Below, piece by piece: positions 21,595-28,072 of a stretch of 28,072 nt of DNA. The DNA comes from JACDAN01 sp035535195. GTDB lineage: Bacteria; Actinomycetota; Thermoleophilia; Gaiellales; Gaiellaceae. Location: contig DATLQK010000027.1 of assembly GCA_035535195.1 (NCBI GenBank), positions 1 through 28,072 on the forward strand, in the 5' to 3' direction. The stretch's first letter is position 1. Each line of letters starts with the position of its first letter. The notes below the pieces were generated by a model. That model did not search any database. It was given only the letters and a program-made list of their open reading frames with translations, and was not told the DNA's origin. A program made the translations under genes and the position numbers.

Positions 21595-21765
21595 GCTAGG
21601 AGTGCTCCTCCAGGCGATACATGCTCGTTTTTGGCCCGCGATCACGCGGCGCGAGAGCACACCCTCCTCCTCACCAAGGCTAAATAGCCTTGGCTCGTCG
21701 GAGTGCGCACTCTGGCTTGGTGGTCGCGACCCAGAAATCGATCGGCATCACCTGCAGGAGCACTA
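21595..21765 (+). ncRNA. Structured intra-operonic leader element, copy B (upstream of pitA)
   Basis: 171 nt homologous to copy A at 15518-15685. The 5' strand AGTGCTCCTCCAGG (21601-21614) can pair with the pitA ribosome-site region CCTGCAGGAGCACT (21751-21764), 13 of 14 pairs. The hairpin CCAAGGCT-AAAT-AGCCTTGG is at 21674-21693. A stem-loop with TCTGG and CCAGA arms lies within 21710-21736. CCGCG-ATCA-CGCGG is at 21636-21649. The pyrimidine tract CCCTCCTCCTC (21662-21672) is a second possible partner for the ribosome site. No gene-like frame is supported. It looks like a cis-regulatory RNA controlling translation of pitA. Confidence 0.75.
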
Positions 21766-22875
21766 ATGGAGTTCACGCTCTACGCCGTCGTCGCGGTTGC
21801 GCTCTTCTTCGACTTCACGAACGGCTTCCACGACACCGCGAACTCGATCGCGACGTCGGTCTCGACGAAGGCGCTGTCGCCGCGCCTCGCCGTCCTCAGC
21901 TCGGCGATCCTGAACTTCCTCGGCGCCTTCGTGTCCTTCGCCGTGGCCGCCACGATTGCGAAGGGCATCCTCGACCAGGAGGTCATCACCCTCGACATCG
22001 TCCTCGCCGGCCTCGTCGGGGCGATCACCTGGAACCTGATCACCTGGTACATCGGGCTGCCCTCGAGCTCCAGCCACGCGCTGATCGGCGGCATGATCGG
22101 CTCGGCCGTCGCCGCCGAGGGTTGGGGCGTCGTCAAGTGGGACGGCCTGAAGGACAAGGTGCTCGTGCCCTCGCTCCTCGCGCCGTTCCTCGGCATCGTC
22201 GTAGCGGCCGCGCTGATGATCGGCGTCCTCTGGATCATCCGGCGCCGCTCCCCGAGCAGGGTGAACCGCGTCTTCCGGCGGCTGCAGCTCGTCTCGGGCG
22301 GCTTCGTCGCCTTCACGCACGGGACAAATGACGCCCAGAAGACGATGGGGATCATCTCGCTGGCGCTTGTGGCGTCGGGTCACCTGTCGCCCGACTTCAG
22401 CCGCCCGCCCACCTGGGTGATCGTCAGCTCCGCCGCGGCGATGGGCGTCGGGACGTACGCCGGCGGCTGGCGGATCATCAAGACGCTGGGGACGCGGATC
22501 GCGAAGCTCGAGCCGCCGCAGGGGTTCGCCGCGCAGACCGCGTGCGCCAGCATCCTCTGGACGACCGCGCACTACGGCTTTCCGGTGTCGACGACGCAGG
22601 TGATCACCGGGTCGGTGCTCGGTGCGGGGGCGACGACCCGGTTCTCCGCCGTCCGCTGGGGCGTCGCGGGCAACATCCTCGTCGCCTGGGTTCTCACGAT
22701 CCCGTGCGCGGGGCTCGTCGGCGCCCTGATGGAGTCGCTGACGCGGCTGCCCGGCGGGGTTGCGATCGTCGCGCTCCTCACCGCGGCGATCGCCGCGACG
22801 GCCTTCCTCGGGCGGAACATCCAGGGGCGGCGGCTGCGGGCTGCAGCTGCGGCGCCGGCCATTCCGCACGCCTGA
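21766..22875 (+). CDS. pitA: Low-affinity inorganic phosphate transporter (PiT family)
   Basis: 369-residue membrane protein with about ten hydrophobic helices. It carries both inverted PiT signatures: FDFTNGFHDTANSIATSVSTKAL near the N-terminus and GGFVAFTHGTNDAQKTMGI in the middle. PiT proteins import metal-phosphate complexes with protons or sodium, without ATP. The ATG at 21766 follows GCAGGAG by 5 nt. The frame remains open upstream, but that stretch is the conserved leader element and not protein. Its position after a DUF47 gene and phoU supports the assignment. It lacks a visible PHO box but shares the leader element with pstB. Confidence 0.94.
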   Translation: MEFTLYAVVAVALFFDFTNGFHDTANSIATSVSTKALSPRLAVLSSAILNFLGAFVSFAVAATIAKGILDQEVITLDIVLAGLVGAITWNLITWYIGLPSSSSHALIGGMIGSAVAAEGWGVVKWDGLKDKVLVPSLLAPFLGIVVAAALMIGVLWIIRRRSPSRVNRVFRRLQLVSGGFVAFTHGTNDAQKTMGIISLALVASGHLSPDFSRPPTWVIVSSAAAMGVGTYAGGWRIIKTLGTRIAKLEPPQGFAAQTACASILWTTAHYGFPVSTTQVITGSVLGAGATTRFSAVRWGVAGNILVAWVLTIPCAGLVGALMESLTRLPGGVAIVALLTAAIAATAFLGRNIQGRRLRAAAAAPAIPHA

Positions 22876-23131
22876 GAATCTGACCGTCGCCAGGGCGCCG
22901 AAGCACGCGCGGGAAGCCCGGTCCGCGGCGACGAAGCGCTTCCTCCGCGGCGAGCGCCTGCTGACCTTCGAGACGACGCGGCGCAAGGTCGCCTCGCTCG
23001 CACGCGTCTTCAACGAGGCCGCCGCGACGTTCAAGGCCGCGTAAAGCGGCGAACGGCTCCGTAACAGCCCTTAACGCAGCCGCAACGGCGCTGAACCCGG
23101 GTTCAACACGTCGCTTGGTAGAAGGAATCAT
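22876..23131. other. Intergenic region pitA-htrA with a 14-bp palindrome
   Basis: 256 nt. The first 165 nt keep a protein-like open frame ending at a TAA (23042-23044), with a helical ending FETTRRKVASLARVFNEAA. There is no ATG, GTG or TTG start after the pitA stop, so no gene is called. The remainder contains a perfect palindrome TGAACCCGGGTTCA (23092-23105), which may be an operator for the downstream protease gene. An AGAAGGA ribosome site lies just before 23132. Confidence 0.5.
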
Positions 23132-24334
23132 GTGCTGAGACCTCCCCGCTTAAGTGGCGTGGCCCCGCTGCTCTTCGCGGCAGTGTTGGGTGGTGGGGCT
23201 GCGCTCGCGGGTGCCGAGGTCACAGGAGCGCTGGACGACTCGTCCGTCACGACCACGATCGTCTCGCCGCGGTCAGCCGAGCCGGCCGCGTTCGCCGCCA
23301 CGAAACGGCTGAGCGTGAACCAGATCTACCGGCGGAGCGCGCCCGGCGTCGTGCAGATCACGACCACGAGCGTCAGGACCGTCGAACCGGACCCGTTCCT
23401 CAATCCATTTGGGCTGCCTGAGCAGCAGCGCCAGCAGGCGCTGGGCTCGGGCTTCGTGATCGACAAGTCGGGCCACATCGTCACGAACTACCACGTCGTC
23501 GCGAACGCCCAGACGATCGAGGTCAGCTTCTCGAACCGCGACAGCGTCAAGGCGAAGGTCGTCGGCCGTGACCCCTCGACCGATCTCGCGGTGCTGAAGG
23601 TGGACGTCGACGCGCGGGCGCTCATGCCGCTCAGGCTCGGCGATTCCGACGGTGTCCAGGTCGGTGACTCGCTCGTGGCGATCGGGAACCCGCTCGGGCT
23701 CGAGCGGAGCGTCACCGCCGGGATCGTCAGTGCGCTGCATCGGCCGCTGACCGCACCGAACGACTTCACGATCGACGACGTGATCCAGACCGACGCCGCA
23801 ATCAACAGCGGCAACTCGGGCGGCCCGCTGATCAACGCGATGGGCAGCGTGATCGGTGTCAACACTGCGATCGCCACCGGCAACACCGGTGCGCGCGGGA
23901 ACATCGGGATCGGGTTCGCCGTCCCGATCAACACGGTCCGCGCGGTCGCCTCGCAGCTGATCGACAAGGGCCGAGTCGAGCAGGCCTTCCTCGGCGTCGG
24001 CGCGATGCCGATCGACGGCCAGGTCGCCCGGCTCTTCAATCTGCCGACGAAGCGCGGCCTGCTCGTCGAGCGCGTCTACGCGGGCAGCGGGGCGGAGCAG
24101 GCGGGCATTCGCGCAGGCACGACCGAGGTAGTGGTCGCCGGCCAGAGCTACCGGCTCGGAGGCGACGTGATCGTCGCCGTCGAGGGCATGCCGGTCACCG
24201 AGCCGGAGGACCTCCGCGAGGCCGTCTCGGGCAAGAAGCCCGGCGACAAGCTGACGGTCGAGGCCTACCGCGGGGGCGAGAAGAAGAGCTTCGAGGTCAC
24301 GCTGGGGCACCAGCCGGGCTCGCCTCAGGGCTGA
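23132..24334 (+). CDS. HtrA/DegP-family serine protease with PDZ domain
   Basis: 400 residues. An N-terminal hydrophobic segment (GVAPLLFAAVLGGGAALAGA) acts as signal or membrane anchor, followed by a low-complexity Ser/Thr linker. The trypsin-like domain has an intact triad: His121 in TNYHVVAN, Asp151 in STDLAVLKVD and Ser229 in NSGNSGGPLIN. A single PDZ domain follows (GLLVERVYAGSGAEQAGIRAG, then GGDVIVAVEGMPV). It probably degrades or refolds damaged extracytoplasmic proteins. GTG 23132 is chosen for the AGAAGGA 6 nt upstream. The 3' end overlaps the convergent reductase gene by 38 nt. Confidence 0.93.
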   Translation: MLRPPRLSGVAPLLFAAVLGGGAALAGAEVTGALDDSSVTTTIVSPRSAEPAAFAATKRLSVNQIYRRSAPGVVQITTTSVRTVEPDPFLNPFGLPEQQRQQALGSGFVIDKSGHIVTNYHVVANAQTIEVSFSNRDSVKAKVVGRDPSTDLAVLKVDVDARALMPLRLGDSDGVQVGDSLVAIGNPLGLERSVTAGIVSALHRPLTAPNDFTIDDVIQTDAAINSGNSGGPLINAMGSVIGVNTAIATGNTGARGNIGIGFAVPINTVRAVASQLIDKGRVEQAFLGVGAMPIDGQVARLFNLPTKRGLLVERVYAGSGAEQAGIRAGTTEVVVAGQSYRLGGDVIVAVEGMPVTEPEDLREAVSGKKPGDKLTVEAYRGGEKKSFEVTLGHQPGSPQG

Positions 24335-25682
24335 GGCTCTGCTCGGCGGCCGCCTTCAGGCCCTCGGCGAAGGTCGGGAAGCAGTGGTGCGACCGCGCGA
24401 GGTCGTCGACGGTCGCGCCGAGCTTCATCGCGACGTGGAAGCCCTGCACGATGTCGCCGCCATTCCGGCACACCACGTGGATCCCGAGCAGGCGCCGTGA
24501 GCCCCGCTCCCAGACGAGCTTGAAGAGCCCGCGCTTCGTATCCGTGTAGGAGGCCCGCTGGACGTACTTGATCGGGTGCACCGCCACGCCTACGTCGACG
24601 CCCTGCTCGCGCGCCTCATGCTCGGTCAAGCCGACGGAGGCGAGCTCCGGGTCCGTGAAGATCGAGGTCGGGAGGAGCGAGTAGTCGGCACGCGGCGCGT
24701 CCGCCGTGAACATGTCGTCGACCGCGAGCCGCGCCTGGTACTGCGCGACCGGGGTGAAGGGGAAGACGCCGGTCACGTCGCCAGCGGCCCAGATCCCGTC
24801 CGCCGTCGTCCGCATGTGGTCGTCGACGGCGATGCCGACGCGGGTGGACTCGACGCCCGCGCGCTCCAGCCGGAGGTGCTCGACGTTCGGGACGCGGCCG
24901 GCGGCGAGGAGGATCTGCGACACGCGCAGCTCCCGGTCGTCCAGCGTGGCGACGATCTCGTCGCCGTCACGGCGGAGGCCCGAGACGGTCGCGTTCGTGA
25001 GGATCTCGATCTCCTCGTCCTCGAGCGCCGCGGCGAGCTCGTCCGTGGCCGTCTCGTCCGAGCGAGGAGCGATACGGTCGCCGTGCTGGACGATCGTCAC
25101 GCGCGACCCGAAGCGGGCGAAGATCTGGGCGAACTCGAGCCCGGCTGGGCCGGCGCCGACGACGAGCAGCGAAGGCGGCAGCTCGGTGAGTTGGAGCGCG
25201 GAGACGTGGTCGATCCAGCCGACCTCGGCGAGGCCGTCGATCGGCGGCTCCGCCGTGCGTGAGCCGGTGGCGACGAGGATCCGGTCGGCGGTCAGCCGGA
25301 CCCGGTTCACCTGGACGGTGCGTCCGTCGAGAAAGGAGCCGACGCCCTCGAAGGTCTCGTGGCCGGCGCCGTCGAGGCGCTCCATCCAGGTCTCCCTAGG
25401 GACGACCAACCGATCCTTGTGCGCCTTCACCCTGGCGAGGTCGATCATGGCCGCGCCGACCTCGATCCCGAGCTTTGCGGCCACGTCGTTGATGTCGCGG
25501 ACAAGGTCGGCGACGACGAGGTAGGCCTTCGTCGGCTTGCAGGCGACGTTCGGACAGCTCCCGCCCCAGCGGGTGCTCTCGACGAGAGCGACCTGCGCAC
25601 CGTGCTCGGAGTGCGCCTTGTTGGCGCCGTCGCGGGCTCCTGAACCGGAGCCGAGGACGATCAGATCGAAGTGTTGGCTCAT
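24297..25682 (-). CDS. Pyridine nucleotide-disulfide oxidoreductase (dihydrolipoamide dehydrogenase / MerA-like)
   Basis: 461-residue class I flavoprotein disulfide reductase. FAD motif LGSGSGA (10-16) is followed by the redox-active cysteines Cys43 and Cys48 in GGSCPNVACKPTK. The NAD(P) motif is VVGAGPAGLEFAQIFARFG. The second FAD motif is GIWAAGDVTG, and the C-terminal interface has SHHCFPTFAEG with the catalytic His and Glu. It lacks the N-terminal HMA domain and the C-terminal vicinal cysteines of true mercuric reductases. A low-molecular-weight disulfide reductase is possible. GGAGG lies 5 nt before the ATG. A GCS2-type ligase gene nearby may point to thiol metabolism. Confidence 0.88.
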   Translation of the reverse strand: MSQHFDLIVLGSGSGARDGANKAHSEHGAQVALVESTRWGGSCPNVACKPTKAYLVVADLVRDINDVAAKLGIEVGAAMIDLARVKAHKDRLVVPRETWMERLDGAGHETFEGVGSFLDGRTVQVNRVRLTADRILVATGSRTAEPPIDGLAEVGWIDHVSALQLTELPPSLLVVGAGPAGLEFAQIFARFGSRVTIVQHGDRIAPRSDETATDELAAALEDEEIEILTNATVSGLRRDGDEIVATLDDRELRVSQILLAAGRVPNVEHLRLERAGVESTRVGIAVDDHMRTTADGIWAAGDVTGVFPFTPVAQYQARLAVDDMFTADAPRADYSLLPTSIFTDPELASVGLTEHEAREQGVDVGVAVHPIKYVQRASYTDTKRGLFKLVWERGSRRLLGIHVVCRNGGDIVQGFHVAMKLGATVDDLARSHHCFPTFAEGLKAAAEQSLSPEASPAGAPA

Positions 25683-25700
25683 GGCGCCTCCGTCTCGCGG

Positions 25701-26234
25701 TTGCCGAATGCGTTACAAGGTCCTATCGAGATCTTCGACCTCAGCCGTCCGATTCGCACGGGGATGCCCGTCTACCCCGGCGACCCGGAGGTGCTCATCG
25801 AGCAAGTGAACGAGCTTCCGGCGCTCAGCCGACTCGAGCTCGGCAGCCACAGCGGGACGCACGTCGACGCGCAGTCGCACTTCATCACCGGCGGGGCCGG
25901 CGTGGACGAGCTGCCGCTGGACGCCCTCGTCGGGCCCTGCACCGTGGTCGTCGGCGAAGGGGCGGCCGAGCGCGTGCTGGTCAAGGATGCACCGCCGTTC
26001 GACGAGGCTTCGGCGACGCGCCTGGTCGAGGCCGGCGTTCGGCTCGTCGGCGTCGATGGCATGTCGGTGGGCGACCGTGAGGCGCACCGCGTCCTCCTCG
26101 GCGCCGAGGTCGTGGTCGTCGAGGGCCTCGATCTCTCGGCGGTCGAGCCCGGTGAGTACGAGCTGATCTGCCTGCCGCTTCGGATCGCGGGCTGCGACGG
26201 CTCGCCGGTTCGCGCGATCCTGATGCGGCGCTGA
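25701..26234 (+). CDS. Cyclase-family metal-dependent hydrolase (kynurenine formamidase-like)
   Basis: About 177 residues. The family signature HSGTHVDAQSHF carries the metal-binding His and Asp residues. The N-terminal strand IFDLSRPIRTGMPVYPGDPEV and the GVDGMSVGD segment are typical. Members hydrolyse formylkynurenine or cyclic amides and esters. The start is uncertain: TTG 25701 gives the usual N-terminus; GTG 25671 and TTG 25674 are in frame but would overlap the divergent reductase gene. It is shorter than many family members (about 210), with the middle loop reduced. It shares one base with the start of the exporter gene (TGATG), so the two are coupled. Confidence 0.8.
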   Translation: MPNALQGPIEIFDLSRPIRTGMPVYPGDPEVLIEQVNELPALSRLELGSHSGTHVDAQSHFITGGAGVDELPLDALVGPCTVVVGEGAAERVLVKDAPPFDEASATRLVEAGVRLVGVDGMSVGDREAHRVLLGAEVVVVEGLDLSAVEPGEYELICLPLRIAGCDGSPVRAILMRR

Positions 26235-26836
26235 TGCTCGGCGCCTTCCTCGCCATCTCGGTCGTCGTGATCGTCACGCCGGGCCAGGACACGGCGCTGA
26301 CGATCCGGAACGCACTGCTCGGCGGGCGCGGCGCAGGCATCTTCACCGCCGTCGGCGTCGCCGGGGGGCAGGCGGTCTGGGCGTTCGCCACGAGCGTCGG
26401 TCTCGCCGCGCTGATCGTCGCCTTCGAGCCGACCTTCGTCGCGCTGAAGCTGGCCGGCGCGGCCTTCCTCGTCTATCTCGGGATCCATGCGCTGCTGCGT
26501 GCCTTCCGCGGCCGTGTCGAGGAGTTGCCGGGGCGCCGGTCGGAGCTCGGCCCACGCCTCGCCCTGCGCCAGGGTCTGCTGAGCAACCTCGGGAACCCGA
26601 AGATGGCGGTCTTCTTCACCAGCCTGCTGCCGCAGTTCGGCAGCTCCTTCGCCTCGCTGCTCGCCCTCGGTCTCCTCTTCTGCGCGATGACGCTCGCCTG
26701 GCTGTCGGCCTATGCGATCGCGGTCGCGAAGGCCGGCGACGTGCTCCGGCGGCCGCTCATCCGGCGCGTCTCCGACGCTCTGCTGGGGGCAGCGCTCGTC
26801 GCGCTCGGCGTTCGGCTCGCCACCGATCGCCGCTAA
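26234..26836 (+). CDS. LysE/RhtB-family amino-acid exporter
   Basis: 200 residues and about six hydrophobic helices, the family size. The N-terminal signature VVIVTPGQDTALTIRNALLGGRGAGIFTAVGVAGG and the central LSNLGNPKMAVFFTSLLPQF are diagnostic. Members export amino acids such as lysine, threonine or homoserine lactone. The ATG shares its A with the stop of the cyclase gene. A hydrolase of cyclic amides coupled to an amino-acid exporter suggests clearance of an amino-acid derivative, but the substrate is unknown. Confidence 0.9.
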   Translation: MLGAFLAISVVVIVTPGQDTALTIRNALLGGRGAGIFTAVGVAGGQAVWAFATSVGLAALIVAFEPTFVALKLAGAAFLVYLGIHALLRAFRGRVEELPGRRSELGPRLALRQGLLSNLGNPKMAVFFTSLLPQFGSSFASLLALGLLFCAMTLAWLSAYAIAVAKAGDVLRRPLIRRVSDALLGAALVALGVRLATDRR

Positions 26837-26839
26837 GGC

Positions 26840-27904
26840 TTGGCGATCGAACAGGCCTTCGGGGAGAGCGCGCCGCTCTCGATCGGCGTCGAGGAGGAGG
26901 TCATGCTCCTCGACGGCGAGTCGCTCGCACCGGTTCCGGCGGTCCGTCAGCTGCTCGCGGACGCCGAGGGCCTCGAGCTCCCGGGTCGCCTGAAGACCGA
27001 GCTCCACGCGTCGGTCGTGGAGCTCAACACCGACGTCTGCGGCGGGGTGGACGAGGCCGTCGCCTCGATCGCCGCTCTCCGGGAGACCGCCGCGCGCCTG
27101 CTCGCGGAGCGCGGCCTGCGACTCGGTGCCGCAGGCGCGCATCCGTTTGCCGAGCCGGAGGACCTCGACGTCGTCGACGAGGAGCGGTACGCAGAGTTCG
27201 TCGGGTATGCGGGGGTGACCGCGCGGCGCCAAGGTGTGAGCGGCATCCACGTCCACGTCGGGATGCCGGGCGCGGATGAGTGCTACCGGACGCTCGAGAC
27301 GATTCTCCCCTGGCTCCCGCTCGTGCTCGCGCTGTCGGCCAACTCGCCGTACCTGGCCGGCCGGGCCACCGGGATGGCCTCGAACCGCGCCGAGATCCTC
27401 GCGCAGCTGCCGCGGAGTGGCGCGCCGCCGGCCTTCGGGTCCTACGACGGGTGGGAACGCTGGATCGACCGCTTCCTCGCCACCGGCCTGGCGGGCGACT
27501 ACACCCAGTTCTGGTGGGACGTCCGGCCGCACCCGCGCTTCGGCACGCTCGAGATCCGGATGCCGGACCAGCCCACTGCGCTCGACGTCGGCGCGGCGCT
27601 CATCAAGCTCCTCCGCGACCTCGCGGAGTGGGCGCTCGCGCACCCGGCGGCCGAGCCGGCGGATCGCGGCGTCTACCAGCAGAACCGCTGGGCAGCCGGT
27701 CGCTTCGGGCCCGACGCGCAGCTGATCCACGACGGACGGCTGTACTCGGTGCCCGACCTCGTCGAGGCCCTGCCGGTCGAGCGGCCTACGCTCGATCCGA
27801 CGACGTGCGAAGGAGCGCAACAGCTCGCGGCAGGCGACCCGCGGAGCGCGTGCGCCGATATCGTGCGGCGCACGTGGCCGTCCGGGAGGAGACCTTCGAA
27901 GTGA
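26840..27904 (+). CDS. GCS2-family carboxylate-amine ligase (YbdK / EgtA-like glutamate-cysteine ligase)
   Basis: 354 residues. Conserved blocks are IGVEEEVMLLD (metal and ATP site acidic residues), KTELHASVVELNTDVC, GIHVHVGMP and HPRFGTLEIRMPDQPT. The family joins glutamate to cysteine, as in EgtA for ergothioneine or bacterial gamma-glutamylcysteine synthesis. Some YbdK members have only weak activity. The start is TTG 26840, 3 nt after the exporter stop, with AAGG just before it; no better start exists. It overlaps the downstream HMA gene. The reductase encoded at 24297-25682 may belong to the same thiol system (inference). Confidence 0.88.
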   Translation: MAIEQAFGESAPLSIGVEEEVMLLDGESLAPVPAVRQLLADAEGLELPGRLKTELHASVVELNTDVCGGVDEAVASIAALRETAARLLAERGLRLGAAGAHPFAEPEDLDVVDEERYAEFVGYAGVTARRQGVSGIHVHVGMPGADECYRTLETILPWLPLVLALSANSPYLAGRATGMASNRAEILAQLPRSGAPPAFGSYDGWERWIDRFLATGLAGDYTQFWWDVRPHPRFGTLEIRMPDQPTALDVGAALIKLLRDLAEWALAHPAAEPADRGVYQQNRWAAGRFGPDAQLIHDGRLYSVPDLVEALPVERPTLDPTTCEGAQQLAAGDPRSACADIVRRTWPSGRRPSK

Positions 27905-28072
27905 GCGGCATCCGCTGCGAGCGGTGCGTCAACCGGCTCGCGGCCGCCCTCCGCGGCCACGAGGGCCTGGAGCTGGCGACCGCGAATCTGATGGGCCAGG
28001 TGACGCTGCACTGGGACGACGAGCGAACGTCGCGCGACCACCTCGTTGCGGCGCTCGACGGCGCCGGCTTCC
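27874..28072 (+). CDS. Heavy-metal-associated (HMA) domain protein, N-terminal part
   Basis: Runs off the right edge. The visible 66 residues form an HMA ferredoxin-like fold: strand REETFEVSG, the metal-binding CxxC in GIRCERCVNRLAAAL, then ATANLMGQVTLHWDDE and the helix HLVAALDGAGF. The first position usually reads GMTC; here it is GIRC, with both cysteines kept. GTG 27874 is preferred because the first beta strand would be lost with GTG 27901, although the latter makes a tidy GTGA overlap. It could be a small copper chaperone or the first domain of a P-type ATPase; the missing 3' part would decide. Confidence 0.8.
   Translation, partial: MAVREETFEVSGIRCERCVNRLAAALRGHEGLELATANLMGQVTLHWDDERTSRDHLVAALDGAGF

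Noticed and set aside
15518..21765. The two leader elements as an inverted repeat promoting inversion of the interval
   Set aside because: The longest perfect match is about 20 nt and overall identity is moderate, too little for efficient homologous recombination. Their fixed position before start codons favours a regulatory role.
22883..23044. Small gene after pitA with a helical C-terminus
   Set aside because: No ATG, GTG or TTG start exists after the pitA stop in this frame, so only a start deep inside pitA would work. The evidence is too weak for a call.
24297..25682. Mercuric reductase merA
   Set aside because: No N-terminal HMA domain and no C-terminal vicinal cysteine pair, and no mer genes nearby; only the general disulfide reductase family is supported.
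25772..27820. Long minus-strand open frame (682 codons) opposite the cyclase, exporter and ligase genes
   Set aside because: It is antisense to three genes with intact family motifs, and its composition is the low-complexity Arg/Glu pattern of an antisense frame.

Overview
The window is GC-rich, almost wall-to-wall coding, and rich in GTG/TTG starts. Its gene content (CHAD protein, Nudix plus histidine-phosphatase fusion, PPK1 with a short Ppx, class I Pst system, EgtA/YbdK-type GCS2 ligase) points to a high-GC actinobacterium. A Thermoleophilia-like lineage (Gaiellales or Solirubrobacterales) fits best, but that is inference from family resemblance. No mobile element, tRNA, rRNA or CRISPR array was seen.

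Region 1 (1-5652) is acyl-CoA and hydroxy-acid metabolism. A leftward operon (FMN alpha-hydroxy-acid oxidase, zinc alcohol dehydrogenase, hotdog thioesterase) diverges from a rightward operon (hydroxyacyl-CoA dehydrogenase-like SDR, acyl-CoA ligase, MaoC hydratase). The two start codons are only 17 bp apart. A 98-bp inverted-repeat unit with operator-like palindromes lies at the left end.

Region 2 (5649-22875) is a phosphate and polyphosphate island: undecaprenyl-diphosphatase, CHAD protein, MutT1-like hydrolase, cupin, ppx, ppk1, a PhoB/RegX3-type regulator, a frameshifted PHP phosphoesterase gene, an ATP-grasp enzyme, an ArsC-type reductase, pstB, pstA, pstC, pstS, a second paralogous regulator, a soluble histidine kinase, phoU, a Pit accessory protein and pitA. 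Three direct-repeat PHO boxes with exact 11-bp periodicity precede uppP, regulator 1-ppk1-ppx, and pstS.

The most interesting signal is a pair of homologous, highly structured untranslated elements of about 170 nt. One lies between pstA and pstB (15518-15685, minus strand). The other lies between the Pit accessory gene and pitA (21595-21765, plus strand). They share long blocks of sequence, a hairpin with compensatory changes, and a 5' segment complementary to the Shine-Dalgarno region of the downstream transporter gene. This looks like a cis-regulatory RNA (riboswitch-like or protein-binding) shared by two unrelated phosphate importers. I do not recognise it as a known family.

Region 3 (22876-28072) holds a secreted or anchored HtrA protease, a pyridine nucleotide-disulfide reductase, a cyclase-family hydrolase, a LysE-type exporter, a GCS2-family glutamate-cysteine ligase and the start of a heavy-metal-associated (HMA) domain protein. 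It suggests envelope, thiol and metal stress functions and is otherwise ordinary.

The island reads as one circuit. Regulator and kinase sense phosphate state with PhoU. PHO boxes drive high-affinity uptake (Pst), polyphosphate turnover (PPK/Ppx) and lipid-carrier recycling (UppP). The RNA elements would add a second, post-initiation control layer on the Pst ATPase and on low-affinity Pit import. ArsC is coupled to pstB, as expected if arsenate enters with phosphate.
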